A DNA stretch of 64,000 nt from Paraburkholderia sp. PGU19 (lineage in GTDB: Bacteria; Pseudomonadota; Gammaproteobacteria; Burkholderiales; Burkholderiaceae). This document shows positions 28,405 through 37,997 of this stretch, piece after piece. The stretch spans positions 1,364,001 to 1,428,000 of the forward strand of contig NZ_AP023181.1 in assembly GCF_013426915.1 (NCBI RefSeq), written 5' to 3'. Each line of letters starts with the position of its first letter. Position 1 is the stretch's first letter. The notes under the pieces were generated by a model, which did not search any database, was not told the DNA's origin, and worked only from the letters and a program-made list of their open reading frames with translations. Position numbers and translations under genes: made by a program.

Positions 28405-28798
28405 TCGTCCGAAAGGGATGCGCGCGCGCCGCGGTCGAAACGGAGCTGTCACCTATTATCTGCTGTGCAAAGACGGTTCAAAACTTGTCCTAGGTCAGAA
28501 CTTTGAGCTTGCCCGTGCGCAATGGGTTCAGGAGCAGCAATCGCGCGTCGCGCTCATTCGTCCGGCGACTGCCCTCGAACTTCTGCACGGCATTGAACAG
28601 TGCTCATTGCCCTTGGCAAGCAGACAGGCCGCCGCTCGCCGGCGCAGCGAAATAGATACACTCCGGGCTTTTTTCACCGAACACGGGGACCCCAAGCTTG
28701 AGGAGATCACGGGCGAGGATGTGTTTCTGCGTTGGTACGGAAACGCGGTCCGTCCAGGCCAACCCGACTCTGCCATCCGGATGTTCAGGTTGGTGTGA
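28388..28798 (+). CDS. Truncated integrase-like N-terminal protein
   Basis: 136 residues. It starts MSRRTDRPKGMRARRGRNGA, an arm-type DNA-binding beginning, then YYLLCKDGSKLVLGQNFELA, and a core-binding helix region RRSEIDTLRAFFTEHGDPKL, EEITGEDVFLRWYGN. It ends where the catalytic domain of a phage-type integrase would follow. It overlaps the preceding recombinase end by 17 bases. Either it is a truncated integrase or a free-standing DNA-binding accessory protein. Confidence 0.5.
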   Translation: MSRRTDRPKGMRARRGRNGAVTYYLLCKDGSKLVLGQNFELARAQWVQEQQSRVALIRPATALELLHGIEQCSLPLASRQAAARRRSEIDTLRAFFTEHGDPKLEEITGEDVFLRWYGNAVRPGQPDSAIRMFRLV

Positions 28799-28876
28799 AA
28801 ATCTGCGTCGAAACTCGGGATCGTTAGCACCGGTTGCCCGTGGAATACCTTCGATTTGCGTAAAGCTCAACTGAAG

Positions 28877-29350
28877 ATGGAAGCGGCGGACGTCGTCAGG
28901 CATTTCGCATCGGCCCCACTGTCGGAACTTCTCGAAGACCTTATGGGCAGGTCTGCGGTGACCGCTGTCGAGCTTCCGGGCGCTGTGGACTCGGACTCCG
29001 CAGAACGCCTGCGGGTTGAATTCTCGCACGCTGCATCCCGTGCGGTGATGATGCTGCGTAAGTCCGGTCGCACTGATCTCGTGGCACCGGTGTATCAACT
29101 CGAAATCAACGAGTTGCTCTCGCTGCGGAGATCAACTTTCCTCGCACTGATTCGTCCTCCGGGCTCCATTCTTCTGCAACATCAACGCGCCGAAGTACTC
29201 GCCTCGCTCAAGACGAAGACCAAATGTTCTGACGATGCAGCTGACGTGAATGCGTACTTGGCTCAAGGACCACGAGACCAGGAAAACGAGCCGATGCCCG
29301 TCCTCGCACAAGAAGATTCGCTGGAGAGAACAACATGGCCGACCGACTGA
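28877..29350 (+). CDS. Uncharacterised protein of the recombinase module
   Basis: 157 residues; start at the ATG 28877 or seven codons earlier. No hydrophobic segment. The central region RLRVEFSHAASRAVMMLRKS, YQLEINELLSLRRSTFLALI is helical. I do not recognise the family. It overlaps the DUF4224 gene by 16 bases and lies in the same direction as the recombinase genes, so it probably belongs to the element. Confidence 0.5.
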   Translation: MEAADVVRHFASAPLSELLEDLMGRSAVTAVELPGAVDSDSAERLRVEFSHAASRAVMMLRKSGRTDLVAPVYQLEINELLSLRRSTFLALIRPPGSILLQHQRAEVLASLKTKTKCSDDAADVNAYLAQGPRDQENEPMPVLAQEDSLERTTWPTD

Positions 29351-29574
29351 TGACGAATGAGGACCTGAAACTCGTGACCGGCAAACAGCGATATCCAAAG
29401 CAGGCCGAATGGTTCCGGCGCCAATTCAATTTCGACCCGCCGCGTCCCGGCAAAAACGCTGTCGTGGTTACCGGGGAAACATTCCAGGCCCTGCAGGAGC
29501 GTCGGGCCGGGCACAGGACCGTGTCACTGCCGAGCGACCCGGCTCCGCCTGTTTACCTTTTGCGCAAGGGGTGA
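29335..29574 (+). CDS. DUF4224 domain protein
   Basis: 79 residues with a good ribosome site (GGAGAG). The N-terminal half MTNEDLKLVTGKQRYPKQAE followed by WFRRQFNFD is the DUF4224 motif, typically a small protein just before phage integrases in Proteobacteria and possibly a directionality factor or regulator. Here it directly precedes an integrase gene, as expected. The C-terminal part is basic and proline-rich. Confidence 0.75.
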   Translation: MADRLMTNEDLKLVTGKQRYPKQAEWFRRQFNFDPPRPGKNAVVVTGETFQALQERRAGHRTVSLPSDPAPPVYLLRKG

Positions 29575-29577
29575 ATC

Positions 29578-30700
29578 ATGAACGCGAGGCGGAGGACCCG
29601 GCCCGATGGATTGCCGGGCCGAGTCTATGAGAAAGTCGCGTCGTATTATTGGGTCCGACCCGACAATTGATCGATTCGTCTGTCGAAGGTCCTTGAGGGT
29701 GACCCGAAAATGCTCGAACTGCTGGCGGAAAAGAAACGGCGCTTCGAGGCGATACTCGAGGGCCGGGGCAATCTCCCGGCGGTTATCTTCACTTACATGG
29801 ACCAGAAGGCGGCGACGTACGCGGCATCATATCGAGACGAGTGGCGACGACGTGGAGAAGGCGTACGGAGCTACTTTCGCGACTGGAATATCGAGCGCAT
29901 CGACGCCTCAACTGTCGAGGATTTTCTGCTGAACAACTGGCCCGAAAAACTGCCGACGCAAAAGGCAATGAAGGCCTGGCTCTCGACGTTCTTCAGCTGG
30001 GCAGTGCGCAAGAAGTAAGTAACTGTCAATCCGACCCGTGAGGTCAAAGTCAAAAAGCCCAAGAAGCGCAACGTGTACATCAGCGATGAGCATTTCATGG
30101 CGATCCGGGAATGGCTCATGAAGTATGAGTTCGCTTTGCACAAAGATACGCCCGGGCAGAAAACCATCGTCGGCAAGATGAATACCGGTCCGATGATGCA
30201 GTGCTTTATCGAATTGCTCTATCTGACGTGTCAGCGGTCGACAGAAATCCGCCCTGCTAACGTGGGAGCAGATCGATCGCGCGACGGTGTCATCCACTTC
30301 GTGCCGACAAAGACTGCAGAATCGAGTGGCGAAGCGGTCGACTGGCCAATCACGCCGGGCATCGACACTGTATTGAACCGGGCCCGGCGGCTCGAACCTG
30401 CGTTTGGCTAGAAGTATGTGATCGCGACCGGCGCGGCAAACCGAAGAGCGACCAGGCTTGTCGCGATGCATGGGAAGGCGCAATGCAGCGCGCCGGTCTG
30501 GGTGACAAACCCTACAAGATCAAGGATATTCGCGCGAAGGCGATGTCAGACGCGAAGCGCTCGGGCTACGATCTTGAAGCACTTCAGGTGGCGGGCACCC
30601 ATACAGACCGGTCGACAACCGAAGGTTATATCAAGTCGCGGGAGGTGCCGGTTTCGACTGTGGTGCTGCACCTTCCCGACGACAAATCGGCGCGAATATT
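29578..30700 (+). pseudogene. Phage-type integrase with three nonsense codons and a frameshift
   Basis: Begins MNARRRTRPDGLPGRVYEKV right after the DUF4224 gene. One reading frame carries the protein through TGA after codon 30, TAA at about 30,016 and TAG at about 30,409; the intact parts read ATYAASYRDEWRRRGEG, WPEKLPTQKAMKAWLSTFFS, CFIELLYLTCQRSTEIRPAN. A frameshift near 30,430 moves the end to another frame: IKDIRAKAMSDAKRSGYDLE, AGTHTDRSTTEGYIKSREVP, with the final H...Y of a tyrosine recombinase. All inactivating changes are small, so loss was recent relative to other remnants here. Confidence 0.85.
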
Positions 30701-30751
30701 AGAAATTTTTAATATCCCCTCCGAACTGCACAAGATTCAGGCACCAATGAA

Positions 30752-30782
30752 AAACCCGCGCAGCCTTACGCCGTGCGGGTTT
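30752..30782 (-). terminator. Rho-independent terminator (minus strand)
   Basis: AAACCCGC pairs with GCGGGTTT; on the minus strand the stem is followed by a run of T. It lies six bases beyond the tRNA-Pro-like 3' end and would be the natural terminator of that tRNA. Its plus-strand reading could also end the integrase transcript. Confidence 0.7.
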
Positions 30783-30787
30783 CAATC

Positions 30788-30836
30788 TGGTCGGGGCGAG
30801 AGGATTTGAGCCTCCGATCACCTGCACCGCGTGCAG
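30788..30836 (-). other. 3' half of a tRNA-Pro (GGG-like), attachment-site remnant
   Basis: On the minus strand the sequence ends TCCTCTCGCCCCGACCA, identical to the 3' end of tRNA-Pro including CCA. Going inward, the T-arm has two changes in the loop (CTCAAAT instead of TTCGAAT), then the variable loop and the 3' side of the anticodon stem (GTGCAGGTG). Homology fades at the anticodon loop. There is no 5' half, so it is not a functional tRNA. Its position beside a phage-type integrase identifies it as an att site. Confidence 0.7.
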
Positions 30837-31685
30837 CCGGTTGATGTCCGGGAAAGCCACGACTGTGTTCGCGTTCAGCACATTAGCTTCTAACTTGTCG
30901 CCCAAGAATCAGGCACGAACGGACGCGCTCGCCATGCGATTGGCAAACAAATATTAGAAGCCGCTCAAGGAGCACAACACAATGACGCTCATGGCGCTTA
31001 CGAGTTGGGCAAATGTGCACTACCGGATCAGGTGGGTTCTGTGCCTTGGCACCAGAACTTATGTTTAATAGTTGTTCGAAACGTCATGCCCTTACAATTT
31101 CGGACGATTCTTTGCTACAGAAACAGCCGCTCTCAAAGCAAAAGAGCACTCATTGCAACGCAACGACAATAACGTCGCACGCATTCCGCTTACGACGTAG
31201 TGGTGTTCCTGCGACATCCAAAAAAGACATTGCGAGCCGGGAAGACCGGTTATACAATGCATGCCAGCCGTTTGCTCGGCATGCTGTCCACGATGCACCT
31301 CAGCTTCTTGAACGCAGCGCACCAGTCTCCCTCGACTGGCAAGACTGGTTTGTAATTTGATCGCCCTAGGTTGACACAACGACCGGGCATCAAAGTCTGG
31401 CTCCACTCCCAAAGAAATCCGCATGTTTTGATGCTTGCACGGGTTTGCCCCTATAGGCCCGATGCGCATAGCCGCAACCTGCTCGGTACGGCAAGTAATT
31501 GCGGCCGGCCATCAATTCAACCCAAGCACTGCAGCACAGGGACCGCCCGCGTCCAGCAACGGTTTGCATTCTCCCATCAAAAGAAATTAGGTGTATCTGT
31601 GTCGCCCCTGCCCCCGATGCGCGGTTCGTTGCGACTAGCGCATTCACGTCACACCACTTGATTTTTCTTTTTCCGTGGAGGTTTT
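30837..31685. other. Gap without supported gene
   Basis: About 850 bases with short chance frames on both strands. Nothing recognisable; a good ribosome site (GGAGG) for the next gene lies at its end. Confidence 0.35.
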
Positions 31686-32396
31686 ATGCTTTCGCCGTAC
31701 CCAATGTCAGTGCTCGTGGACAAGGTTGCCCGTAAAGTGGAGGGGTTCCAGTTCGGACAGTTGCCCTCTCACGTCATTGATGGCATCGCGCTGGTCGCCG
31801 CTGCTACCGAACTGCTCAACGCGCAATCGCGCGAGGAGCTCCTTCAGCAACTGAGCGACAAGGCCGATGCCATTCGCCGCTCCGCGTCGTATCGCCTGCA
31901 TCACCAAAATTATGCCTATCCGGAGTGGCACCGCATTACCAGGTCCGGAACACAAGTCATGGCGATTGGCGCTCCTTTTCACACGGCGGAATGTAAGCCA
32001 GTGATTGTTGTTTTCACCTATCCGAATGATCTTGTTAACAATCCGTCGATGGCCACGCAATTGTTCAAAGATGGCAAGGATTGCTCGCTTGATCAGCGCC
32101 TGGCGGAGGAGCTGGCCCCTCTGGCTACGAAGCTGTTCGGTAGCCATGGGCGTCTCCACGTAAAAGGGGGCACCCATTACATCAGCCCGTTGCACTTTCT
32201 GCTTTGTCCCGTTGACACCCAACGCCTCGCTCCGCAACAGGTTGCCGCGGGATTTTCAGCGCTGCTGGCCGATCCGGACCTGGAAGAACGCTACATTGAA
32301 ATTCTCGCGGAGACAAAGCAGATGGTCGAGGCGACGCGCTTCAAGAATGTTGGCCTTTTGGCGCGATGCCTTGCGTTTATCCAAAGGAAACACTAG
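31686..32396 (+). CDS. Uncharacterised protein
   Basis: 236 residues, start supported by GGAGG eight bases upstream. Soluble, no signal peptide. Distinct segments: YRLHHQNYAYPEWHRITRSG, VMAIGAPFHTAECKPVIVVF, LFGSHGRLHVKGGTHYISPL, LHFLLCPVDTQ. I do not recognise the family. The frame is uninterrupted and codon use is normal, so it is a real gene, lying alone between the integration module and a decayed gene. Confidence 0.6.
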   Translation: MLSPYPMSVLVDKVARKVEGFQFGQLPSHVIDGIALVAAATELLNAQSREELLQQLSDKADAIRRSASYRLHHQNYAYPEWHRITRSGTQVMAIGAPFHTAECKPVIVVFTYPNDLVNNPSMATQLFKDGKDCSLDQRLAEELAPLATKLFGSHGRLHVKGGTHYISPLHFLLCPVDTQRLAPQQVAAGFSALLADPDLEERYIEILAETKQMVEATRFKNVGLLARCLAFIQRKH

Positions 32397-32504
32397 AGCT
32401 ATCCTTAGTACCGGTCGTCGCTCGGACGCGTAGATGGTGACGTTGCTTCTATAGATTTACCCGCGCGGTCAGCAGGCGTATCTGCTGACCGCTAGCCCTG
32501 CTAG

Positions 32505-33175
32505 CAATGGCCGGTCCGCTGCATCGACGTCTTTACACCCGGTACGCCTTACGTTTCCGCCCGCAAGCCGAACGATGATATCGAACTGACGCTTACGATG
32601 GCCGCCAACGAAAACTCAGGCTACAGCAATAACTCCACGGGCACCTTGATCAGTCTGTTCCAGATCGGGGCGGAAGCTGCAGCCACTGCGTCCACGCCAA
32701 AAGGCCGGTTACCAGCCGTCATTAATCTGTTGCGCGGCCCGTCCGATCGCCAGCGACTGCTCGGTCTTAAGGCCATAAGCGCATCGCTCGACTGCCGTGG
32801 CATGGGATACCGGACCGTCGGGCTAGAATTTCAGGGCATGCGTCAACGCGTAGTGCTCTGGAAGCCGACGACCTATGCGGAACACTGGGAAGCAAAACGC
32901 CTGCATCTTCAGACGCTGGTTGACGAAAGTCGCAACTGGACGGGCTCATTGCAACAGGAGGCCTTCCAGTTCTGTTGGACGCTCTACGGGAACACATCAA
33001 TACGCTGCCATGCACCGAACTGGCTTTCGAAATCCTCGAGAGACTTATAGCCGATCCGGCCGTGCCGCCAGGTTCGCTGAACCGCTTCTTCTGGGAGCCT
33101 TTGGCAACCACAGTCTTGAATTCGTCGGTTATGTTTCGTCTGCCCATCTCTCACCTCAGTTTGAGAATTATCGTC
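32505..33175 (+). pseudogene. Decayed gene of unknown function
   Basis: The frame open from 32505 reads FTPGTPYVSARKPNDDIELT and continues through the ATG at 32598 (MAANENSGYSNNSTGTLISL), then GMGYRTVGLEFQGMRQRVVL, WKPTTYAEHWEAKRLHLQTL. At about 32,970 it breaks (LQQEAFQF), and the next frame continues naturally with LLDALREHINTLPCTELAFE, ILERLIADPAVPPGSLNRFF. The two parts join as one protein of about 200 residues with one frameshift. I cannot name the family. Confidence 0.5.
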
Positions 33176-33480
33176 TTTAGAGGCGTCCAGAGTCATTGGA
33201 CTACTACAGTGTGACAGCCCCCTCACAGCAGCAACCTTCCCGCCCGCCTCTTATCTGATCAACCGGCACTCGCTGATCCTCATTCAGTTACGCATAGGCC
33301 GAAGATGAGCGCTCCCCGGCGGCAGCGCGCTCATGAGAAGTATTGGTGTCTGGCGGCCCGACTTGCATCTGCGGAACTCCATGCGATTCTGGACTTGTCC
33401 TCGCACAGCATCACACGCGGAGGCCGGTTTTCGGATGGCATCCCCGTGATTCTGTCCGACTGACGAACAACCATAACCAC

Positions 33481-33756
33481 ATGGGTAACTCAATGTTCAA
33501 CAAAGGTCCGAAGGAATTCCTCGCAGCGGAATGCGCGGTCGCGTCGGCTTGTACGTTCACCGTATCGCCGAACACATCTTCACGTCCTTTCGCTGGTTCC
33601 GAGCCGACGGACGATGCTCCTAGACCCCGTGAGCATCATGCGCCAGTGCATGGACCACCCGCAGCGGACCATCCTGCAGAGGTCGCCTCGCTGATCATGC
33701 CGCATACAACGGATGCCGTGATACCGGGCTTCGACTGCACGCCCGGCAAAGACTGA
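33481..33756 (+). CDS. Small uncharacterised protein
   Basis: 91 residues beginning MGNSMFNKGPKEFLAAECAV; an ATG four codons in is an alternative. Proline- and histidine-rich middle, no membrane segment. The ribosome site is weak. It heads a row of small genes in the same direction that lead to the AAA+ ATPase, so it may belong to that operon. Family unknown; could be a chance frame. Confidence 0.35.
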   Translation: MGNSMFNKGPKEFLAAECAVASACTFTVSPNTSSRPFAGSEPTDDAPRPREHHAPVHGPPAADHPAEVASLIMPHTTDAVIPGFDCTPGKD

Positions 33757-33922
33757 GGCATCGGGACCGGTCGTCGTGAATAGACGTTCGTGAGCTCAGG
33801 CGCCGATCATTTCATCCGGGATGCATCAGAACCTTTAGGCCAGGCCGAAGGAACAGCGTCGCAACATGCCGCCATGTATGCCCTTAACCGGGAAGGTTTG
33901 CCGTTATCTCCATAACTGATTC

Positions 33923-34111
33923 ATGAGCGGCCTGTTTCCGTTCTCAAAGCCGAATTACTCCGGTAAACCAACTTATTCAAGGATCCCCGTGGGCAATCCG
34001 CAAAAGAATCTCTGGCAGGTCTTCGTCGATGAATGCCGACAGTGCCTCGCCGACTACTTCGCGCCATTCATCCTCCTCGCACGGTGGTTACGACGCCGCA
34101 CGCGCAAGTGA
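33923..34111 (+). CDS. Small uncharacterised basic protein
   Basis: 62 residues: an N-terminal aromatic and proline-rich stretch (FPFSKPNYSGKPTYSRIPVG) and a C-terminal hydrophobic helix (CLADYFAPFILLARWLRRR). It could attach to the membrane. Same direction as the following genes, with 29 bases to the next start. Family unknown. Confidence 0.4.
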   Translation: MSGLFPFSKPNYSGKPTYSRIPVGNPQKNLWQVFVDECRQCLADYFAPFILLARWLRRRTRK

Positions 34112-34140
34112 TATGTCAACTACCTGCAAAGAGGTAACAA

Positions 34141-34428
34141 ATGCGAACAACAGGTTTTATTGCACCCAACGGCCGCGAGGTCATCAAGGTCGTGACCGAC
34201 TCGCGCGTCACCGGGTATATCGACGCAAGCATCCCGCCCGAAGTGATTGAAGCCTGGTACCGGCGACTGAGTGCCGACCTCAGGCGCCCTATCTCGCACT
34301 CGCGACGCATGCTGCGGCAGAACCGGCGTCGCACAACCAGGCCGATGCGCAAATGTACGCGCCGTCAGCATCCGGAACCGCGTCAGTGGTTGCCCAGACG
34401 AGGTCGCCCACTCATCGTGCTTCGCTAG
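34141..34428 (+). CDS. Small arginine-rich protein
   Basis: 95 residues with a good ribosome site (AGAGGTAAC). The first half MRTTGFIAPNGREVIKVVTD, SRVTGYIDASIPPEVIEAWY looks like a compact folded domain; the second half is extremely rich in arginine and may contact nucleic acid. Part of the row of genes before the AAA+ ATPase. Family unknown. Confidence 0.45.
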   Translation: MRTTGFIAPNGREVIKVVTDSRVTGYIDASIPPEVIEAWYRRLSADLRRPISHSRRMLRQNRRRTTRPMRKCTRRQHPEPRQWLPRRGRPLIVLR

Positions 34429-34541
34429 TCCGCATCAACTTGCTTTCTCCTCTGGTCCACGGGAACCTGGATCTGTTGCCGCACGACGAGCCGTCGCGAC
34501 GGGACCGACACATCCAGTTCATTATCTAAACGGAGCTCCGT

Positions 34542-34904
34542 ATGCAAAACCATCAGCAACAAACGTCACTGTTTTCCTTCATCCATCCGGACCATGCGTG
34601 CCTCCCCCGTCCGGTCAGGGCATTCTGCAACACCCTTGCGACACTGATGTTCTTCGCGCCGGTTTTCATGTCCTGTACTTCGTGTCTTGGAATCCTGCTT
34701 GGCCTAGGTGGACTTCAGGATGCCCATCCGGCGCTGGCACACGGGTTTGCCCTCGTGGTCATCGACATGATCAAGGGCTGCTCAATCGGATTCACGGTCC
34801 TTCTCCTCACCGCGGTTTTCTTCGAACGCGCGCAGTTCGCGCAGTTCATCCGCGACGACCTGTTCAGCATGATCGAGGACGAGATCATGCCCATGTATCG
34901 CTAG
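34542..34904 (+). CDS. Small two-segment membrane protein
   Basis: 120 residues, ribosome site CGGAG. Two hydrophobic segments: residues ~32-58 (TLATLMFFAPVFMSCTSCLG and on) and ~70-93 (FALVVIDMIKGCSIGFTVLL). The end is acidic (FIRDDLFSMIEDEIMPMYR). It lies 69 bases before the membrane-anchored AAA+ ATPase and may be its membrane partner. Family unknown. Confidence 0.55.
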   Translation: MQNHQQQTSLFSFIHPDHACLPRPVRAFCNTLATLMFFAPVFMSCTSCLGILLGLGGLQDAHPALAHGFALVVIDMIKGCSIGFTVLLLTAVFFERAQFAQFIRDDLFSMIEDEIMPMYR

Positions 34905-34973
34905 GCGTCCCGGGTTCTTCCACGCCCAAATTCAGTCTCGCCCCTGTAACCCACCTGCTTGTACGGAGAGTCC

Positions 34974-36893
34974 ATGAAGGATGCCATCGTATTCACGGCC
35001 CGTTTGTTCCCTCCGATCCTCACTGGCGTCCTCATGGGTGCCGGCGTTGGATCCGTTCTTCACCTCCATGACGGGCACCGGTTGCTCGCGATGCTGGCCT
35101 GCACGGGCTTGGCATTCGCGCTTCACCGCTTTGTCCGCGCCGCCCGCTGGCTGATGGTCACCGGGACCTTCGCCATGCTTATGCTTGCGATTGGTCAGTA
35201 TTCCGCGCTGAGCGCTGGTCTGTTCGGCGTCGGAATCGTACTGTGGCTGGCATTGTGTGCCGGGCGCGGGTACTGCAGGACCGGCCAACCCACCCAGCGC
35301 TCCGTACAACAGCCCGTCCCACGCTCAGGGGCACAGGATTCATCAGGTCAACCAGCGCCTCAGCGAGCGTACGCCCTGGACGACCGCGTATTGCGCGCCC
35401 GGTTCGCCTTTGACGCCATCACCGGCATGGCCGACACAAAGAACCGGCTACTCAACGCGGCGCGCGACATCCTCACCAACCACGCTCAGGCGAGAAACGG
35501 CATCCTGCTGTCCGGCGAGCCCGGCAATGGAAAAACCATGCTTGCCGAAGCACTCGCCGGAGAGTTCCAGATCCCTTTCTTCTCGATTGCCTATCAGGAC
35601 ATCGCCTCGAAGTGGATCAATGAAACACCTGAACGCGTGAAGGCGGCTTTTGCGCAGGCCACTCAGCTAGGTCAGGCTGTTTTCCTGATTGATGAGGTGG
35701 ACGGATTCATCAAGGCGAGGCACGACTCCCACCACATGAATCGCGATCTGACGAACACGATGCTCACCGAGATCGTCCGCCTGCGCGGCACCCGAATTAT
35801 CCTGGTCGCCGCCACCAACGATCTCGACTGGCTCGACGGGGCCGCGGTGCGCGAGGGTCGCTTCGACTTCAAGATCGAGGTGCCACCGCCAGATGCGCCA
35901 GCACGTGAAGCGCTGCTTTCCCGTACCGTCTTCCAGGCGCTGGGACCCAACGCCCTCAGTGCACCCGTGCTCGAAAGCCTCGCCGCCCGCTGGGAAGGGT
36001 TCAGTGCGGCTCGTCTGATGGCCATCGGCCCTCAACTTGCCGACATGCGGCGCGAAGGTCTTTTCGGAAATGGAGCCGTTTCGTTCGATATTGCCACGCA
36101 GGCGATGCGTCGCATCCAGGGATCGAGGGGTCACCTCCCGGAGAAGACCAAAACGGTAGAGGAAATCATCATGCCCGAGGACTCGCGTGATGAACTTAAA
36201 CGGCTTGCGCTGCGCCTGCGCCATGTTCACCGCATGGAACAGCTGGGCGGCGCGCTTCCCCGCGGCGTACTGTTCTATGGCCCACCGGGCACCGGCAAGA
36301 CGCAGGCCGCAATGGCCATCGCAAAGTCCAGCGGATGGGCGGTTCTCAAGACAACCGGCGCCGAGCTTCTCGCCAGCCATTCCGCGTGGAGCCAGCTATA
36401 TTGGCAGGCGAAGGACCTGCGGCCGTGCATCGTATTCGTCGACGAGGCGGATGACGTCTTCCGGAATAGGCGGATGTCCTCTGTTGTATCCGTGACGAAC
36501 CGCATTCTTGCCTCGATCGACGGCACCGATGGCCGCGTGCCTGACGTACTGGTGATTGCGGCTACCAATCATCCGGAAGCACTGGATCCAGCGGTGCTGC
36601 GTGGCGGCCGCCTCGAGCAGAAGGTCCGCTTTGATGTGCCGTCACGTGAGTCGCTCGCGACTTATATCCGCTCCCGGCTGAAGTTCAAGGCGGGAGACAC
36701 CTTTGCAATTTCGCGGCACACCGTGGAATGCGTAATCACGGCGCTTGAGGGCTGCTCGATCGCCGACACGGACGCCGCATTGCAGCGGCTCATCGACGAG
36801 GCCGCGGCACGCCATATCGAATCCGGAGTCTCAACCATTACGACCGCCGATGTGCACGCAGCGCTTTCAACACTAGATATTTCCGTCGGTTGA
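34974..36893 (+). CDS. Membrane-anchored tandem AAA+ ATPase
   Basis: 639 residues from the ATG at 34974 (GGAGAG upstream). Residues 1-100 contain about four transmembrane segments. A linker leads to AAA+ module 1 (~residues 135-350): GEPGNGKT Walker [10 protein letters not shown] Walker [12 protein letters not shown] sensor, REGRFDF arginine region. Module 2 (~410-620) has [45 protein letters not shown] and a C-terminal lid. Both sites look active. The cores resemble FtsH/Cdc48-type protein unfoldases, but no protease domain is present. It probably pulls on membrane or mobile-element proteins. It is the centre of a small-gene operon of unknown function. Confidence 0.8.
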   Translation: MKDAIVFTARLFPPILTGVLMGAGVGSVLHLHDGHRLLAMLACTGLAFALHRFVRAARWLMVTGTFAMLMLAIGQYSALSAGLFGVGIVLWLALCAGRGYCRTGQPTQRSVQQPVPRSGAQDSSGQPAPQRAYALDDRVLRARFAFDAITGMADTKNRLLNAARDILTNHAQARNGILLSGEPGNGKTMLAEALAGEFQIPFFSIAYQDIASKWINETPERVKAAFAQATQLGQAVFLIDEVDGFIKARHDSHHMNRDLTNTMLTEIVRLRGTRIILVAATNDLDWLDGAAVREGRFDFKIEVPPPDAPAREALLSRTVFQALGPNALSAPVLESLAARWEGFSAARLMAIGPQLADMRREGLFGNGAVSFDIATQAMRRIQGSRGHLPEKTKTVEEIIMPEDSRDELKRLALRLRHVHRMEQLGGALPRGVLFYGPPGTGKTQAAMAIAKSSGWAVLKTTGAELLASHSAWSQLYWQAKDLRPCIVFVDEADDVFRNRRMSSVVSVTNRILASIDGTDGRVPDVLVIAATNHPEALDPAVLRGGRLEQKVRFDVPSRESLATYIRSRLKFKAGDTFAISRHTVECVITALEGCSIADTDAALQRLIDEAAARHIESGVSTITTADVHAALSTLDISVG

Positions 36894-37065
36894 ACCGTCT
36901 GAGGCACACTCGCGATAGGACAGTGAGCTCTGACAGCCTAAGCGTCTCCATGCCCACAACCGATTCGTATCGGCATTGCGTTTCCGCTGTGATAACTTCC
37001 AGGATTGCAGGCCGGCCAGGCCGAAAGCCTATCAGCCAAGCCCCGCGTTCCCTTAAGGAGTTGAG

Positions 37066-37215
37066 ATGACAGATGACGACTACCTGACCCTGCAGGAACC
37101 AGTGCTGGCGATCGAACGTGACGACCACAAGTGGGGAGTGCCTCGCCACGGCGCCACAATCGTGGCAGGGCGAGTTGCGAGAACTGATGCGGGATTAACC
37201 ATTGACTCGACGTAA
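37066..37215 (+). CDS. 49-residue uncharacterised protein
   Basis: A 49-codon gene with an excellent ribosome site (AAGGAG, five bases before ATG). It begins MTDDDYLTLQEPVLAIERDD, followed by KWGVPRHGATIVAGRVAR, and is acidic at the N-terminus. It lies 172 bases after the AAA+ ATPase in the same direction. Family unknown. Confidence 0.45.
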   Translation: MTDDDYLTLQEPVLAIERDDHKWGVPRHGATIVAGRVARTDAGLTIDST

Positions 37216-37389
37216 AGGAGCGGCGCTGCCGCCGGTAGAGACATCAAAGCAACTCAGAGCGCGCCTGCGGGCCTTTGCACTCGCAACGAGTGAAGATGCA
37301 ATGAAGCCGCGCAAGGTCCCCTTTCCCGAGCACGGTTACGGCTGACGGAACAGCCGGTTTCCTCTCTGGCCGACAGCGCCAGATGAAAC

Positions 37390-37728
37390 AATCCCTTACG
37401 ACTCACATCGCACCATACGTTTGAACGTACCTGATATCTGCTAAGGCGACCATTTCCAGTCCACCAGCGTGAGGACGATGCGCCACGTAACACCTTGCGG
37501 GTCAAGCTTGGCGGGACGCCGGCCAGCGATACGTCGCGCCACGCTTAGCGCCTGGGCCGGCACCGAAGCATAGCGGTCAGGCCCGCAGTTGCGAGCCAGT
37601 TCGCGACTCACCGTTGCAGGTGAGCGCCCAAGCATATGGGCCATGGCCCGTATGCTTGAACCCTGCAGATTCTGGCTGGCAATCGTCAGCCGCTCTTCAG
37701 ACTGGAGTTGCTGGTATCGTTTTTCCAT
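37390..37728 (-). pseudogene. IS30-family transposase, truncated with nonsense codon
   Basis: Starts MEKRYQQLQSEERLTIASQN with the IS30 helix-turn-helix (SSIRAMAHMLGRSPATVSRE) and runs to WRIVLTLVDWKWSP. A TAG then replaces the expected CAG, after which QISGTFKRM continues the homology before the sequence is cut at about 37,390. The element's inverted end, containing GTTGCACTTCAAA, lies at 37,753-37,766. The catalytic DDE part is gone. Confidence 0.75.
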
Positions 37729-37752
37729 GGCAACACCTTATACGAGTCGGGG

Positions 37753-37766
37753 TGTTGCACTTCAAA
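37753..37766. repeat. IS30-type terminal inverted repeat
   Basis: TGTTGCACTTCAAA resembles the ends of the intact IS30 at 56803-57927, where the ends read TTTCAA...AAGTGCAAC. It lies 25 bases before the truncated transposase start and marks the old outer edge of that element. Confidence 0.6.
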
Positions 37767-37997
37767 CTTGAGAACTCAGAGTATTTCCTTTAGAAAATTC
37801 TTGAAATAACTTCGAAAATGTTAAATGGTCATATCTCCACAAATTGCAAATCCGCGACGAGCCATGCCCGCCGCCATTCAAAGGATTACGGAGCGATCCT
37901 TAGGGCATGCTCCTTTGGCGTTATGTGATCGGACAAGTTATCGCGGCCTGTTCAACAAGTGCAAGCGTATCCAACACTTGCACCTGCATTACAACTG

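Noticed and set aside
27254..28798. RIT element (three tyrosine recombinases in tandem)
   Set aside because: Only one gene has the full catalytic set; the first is a small HTH protein and the third lacks a catalytic domain.
30788..30836. A complete tRNA-Pro gene on the minus strand
   Set aside because: Only the 3' half can be aligned; the D-arm and acceptor 5' strand are missing and the anticodon loop has changes, so it is an att remnant.
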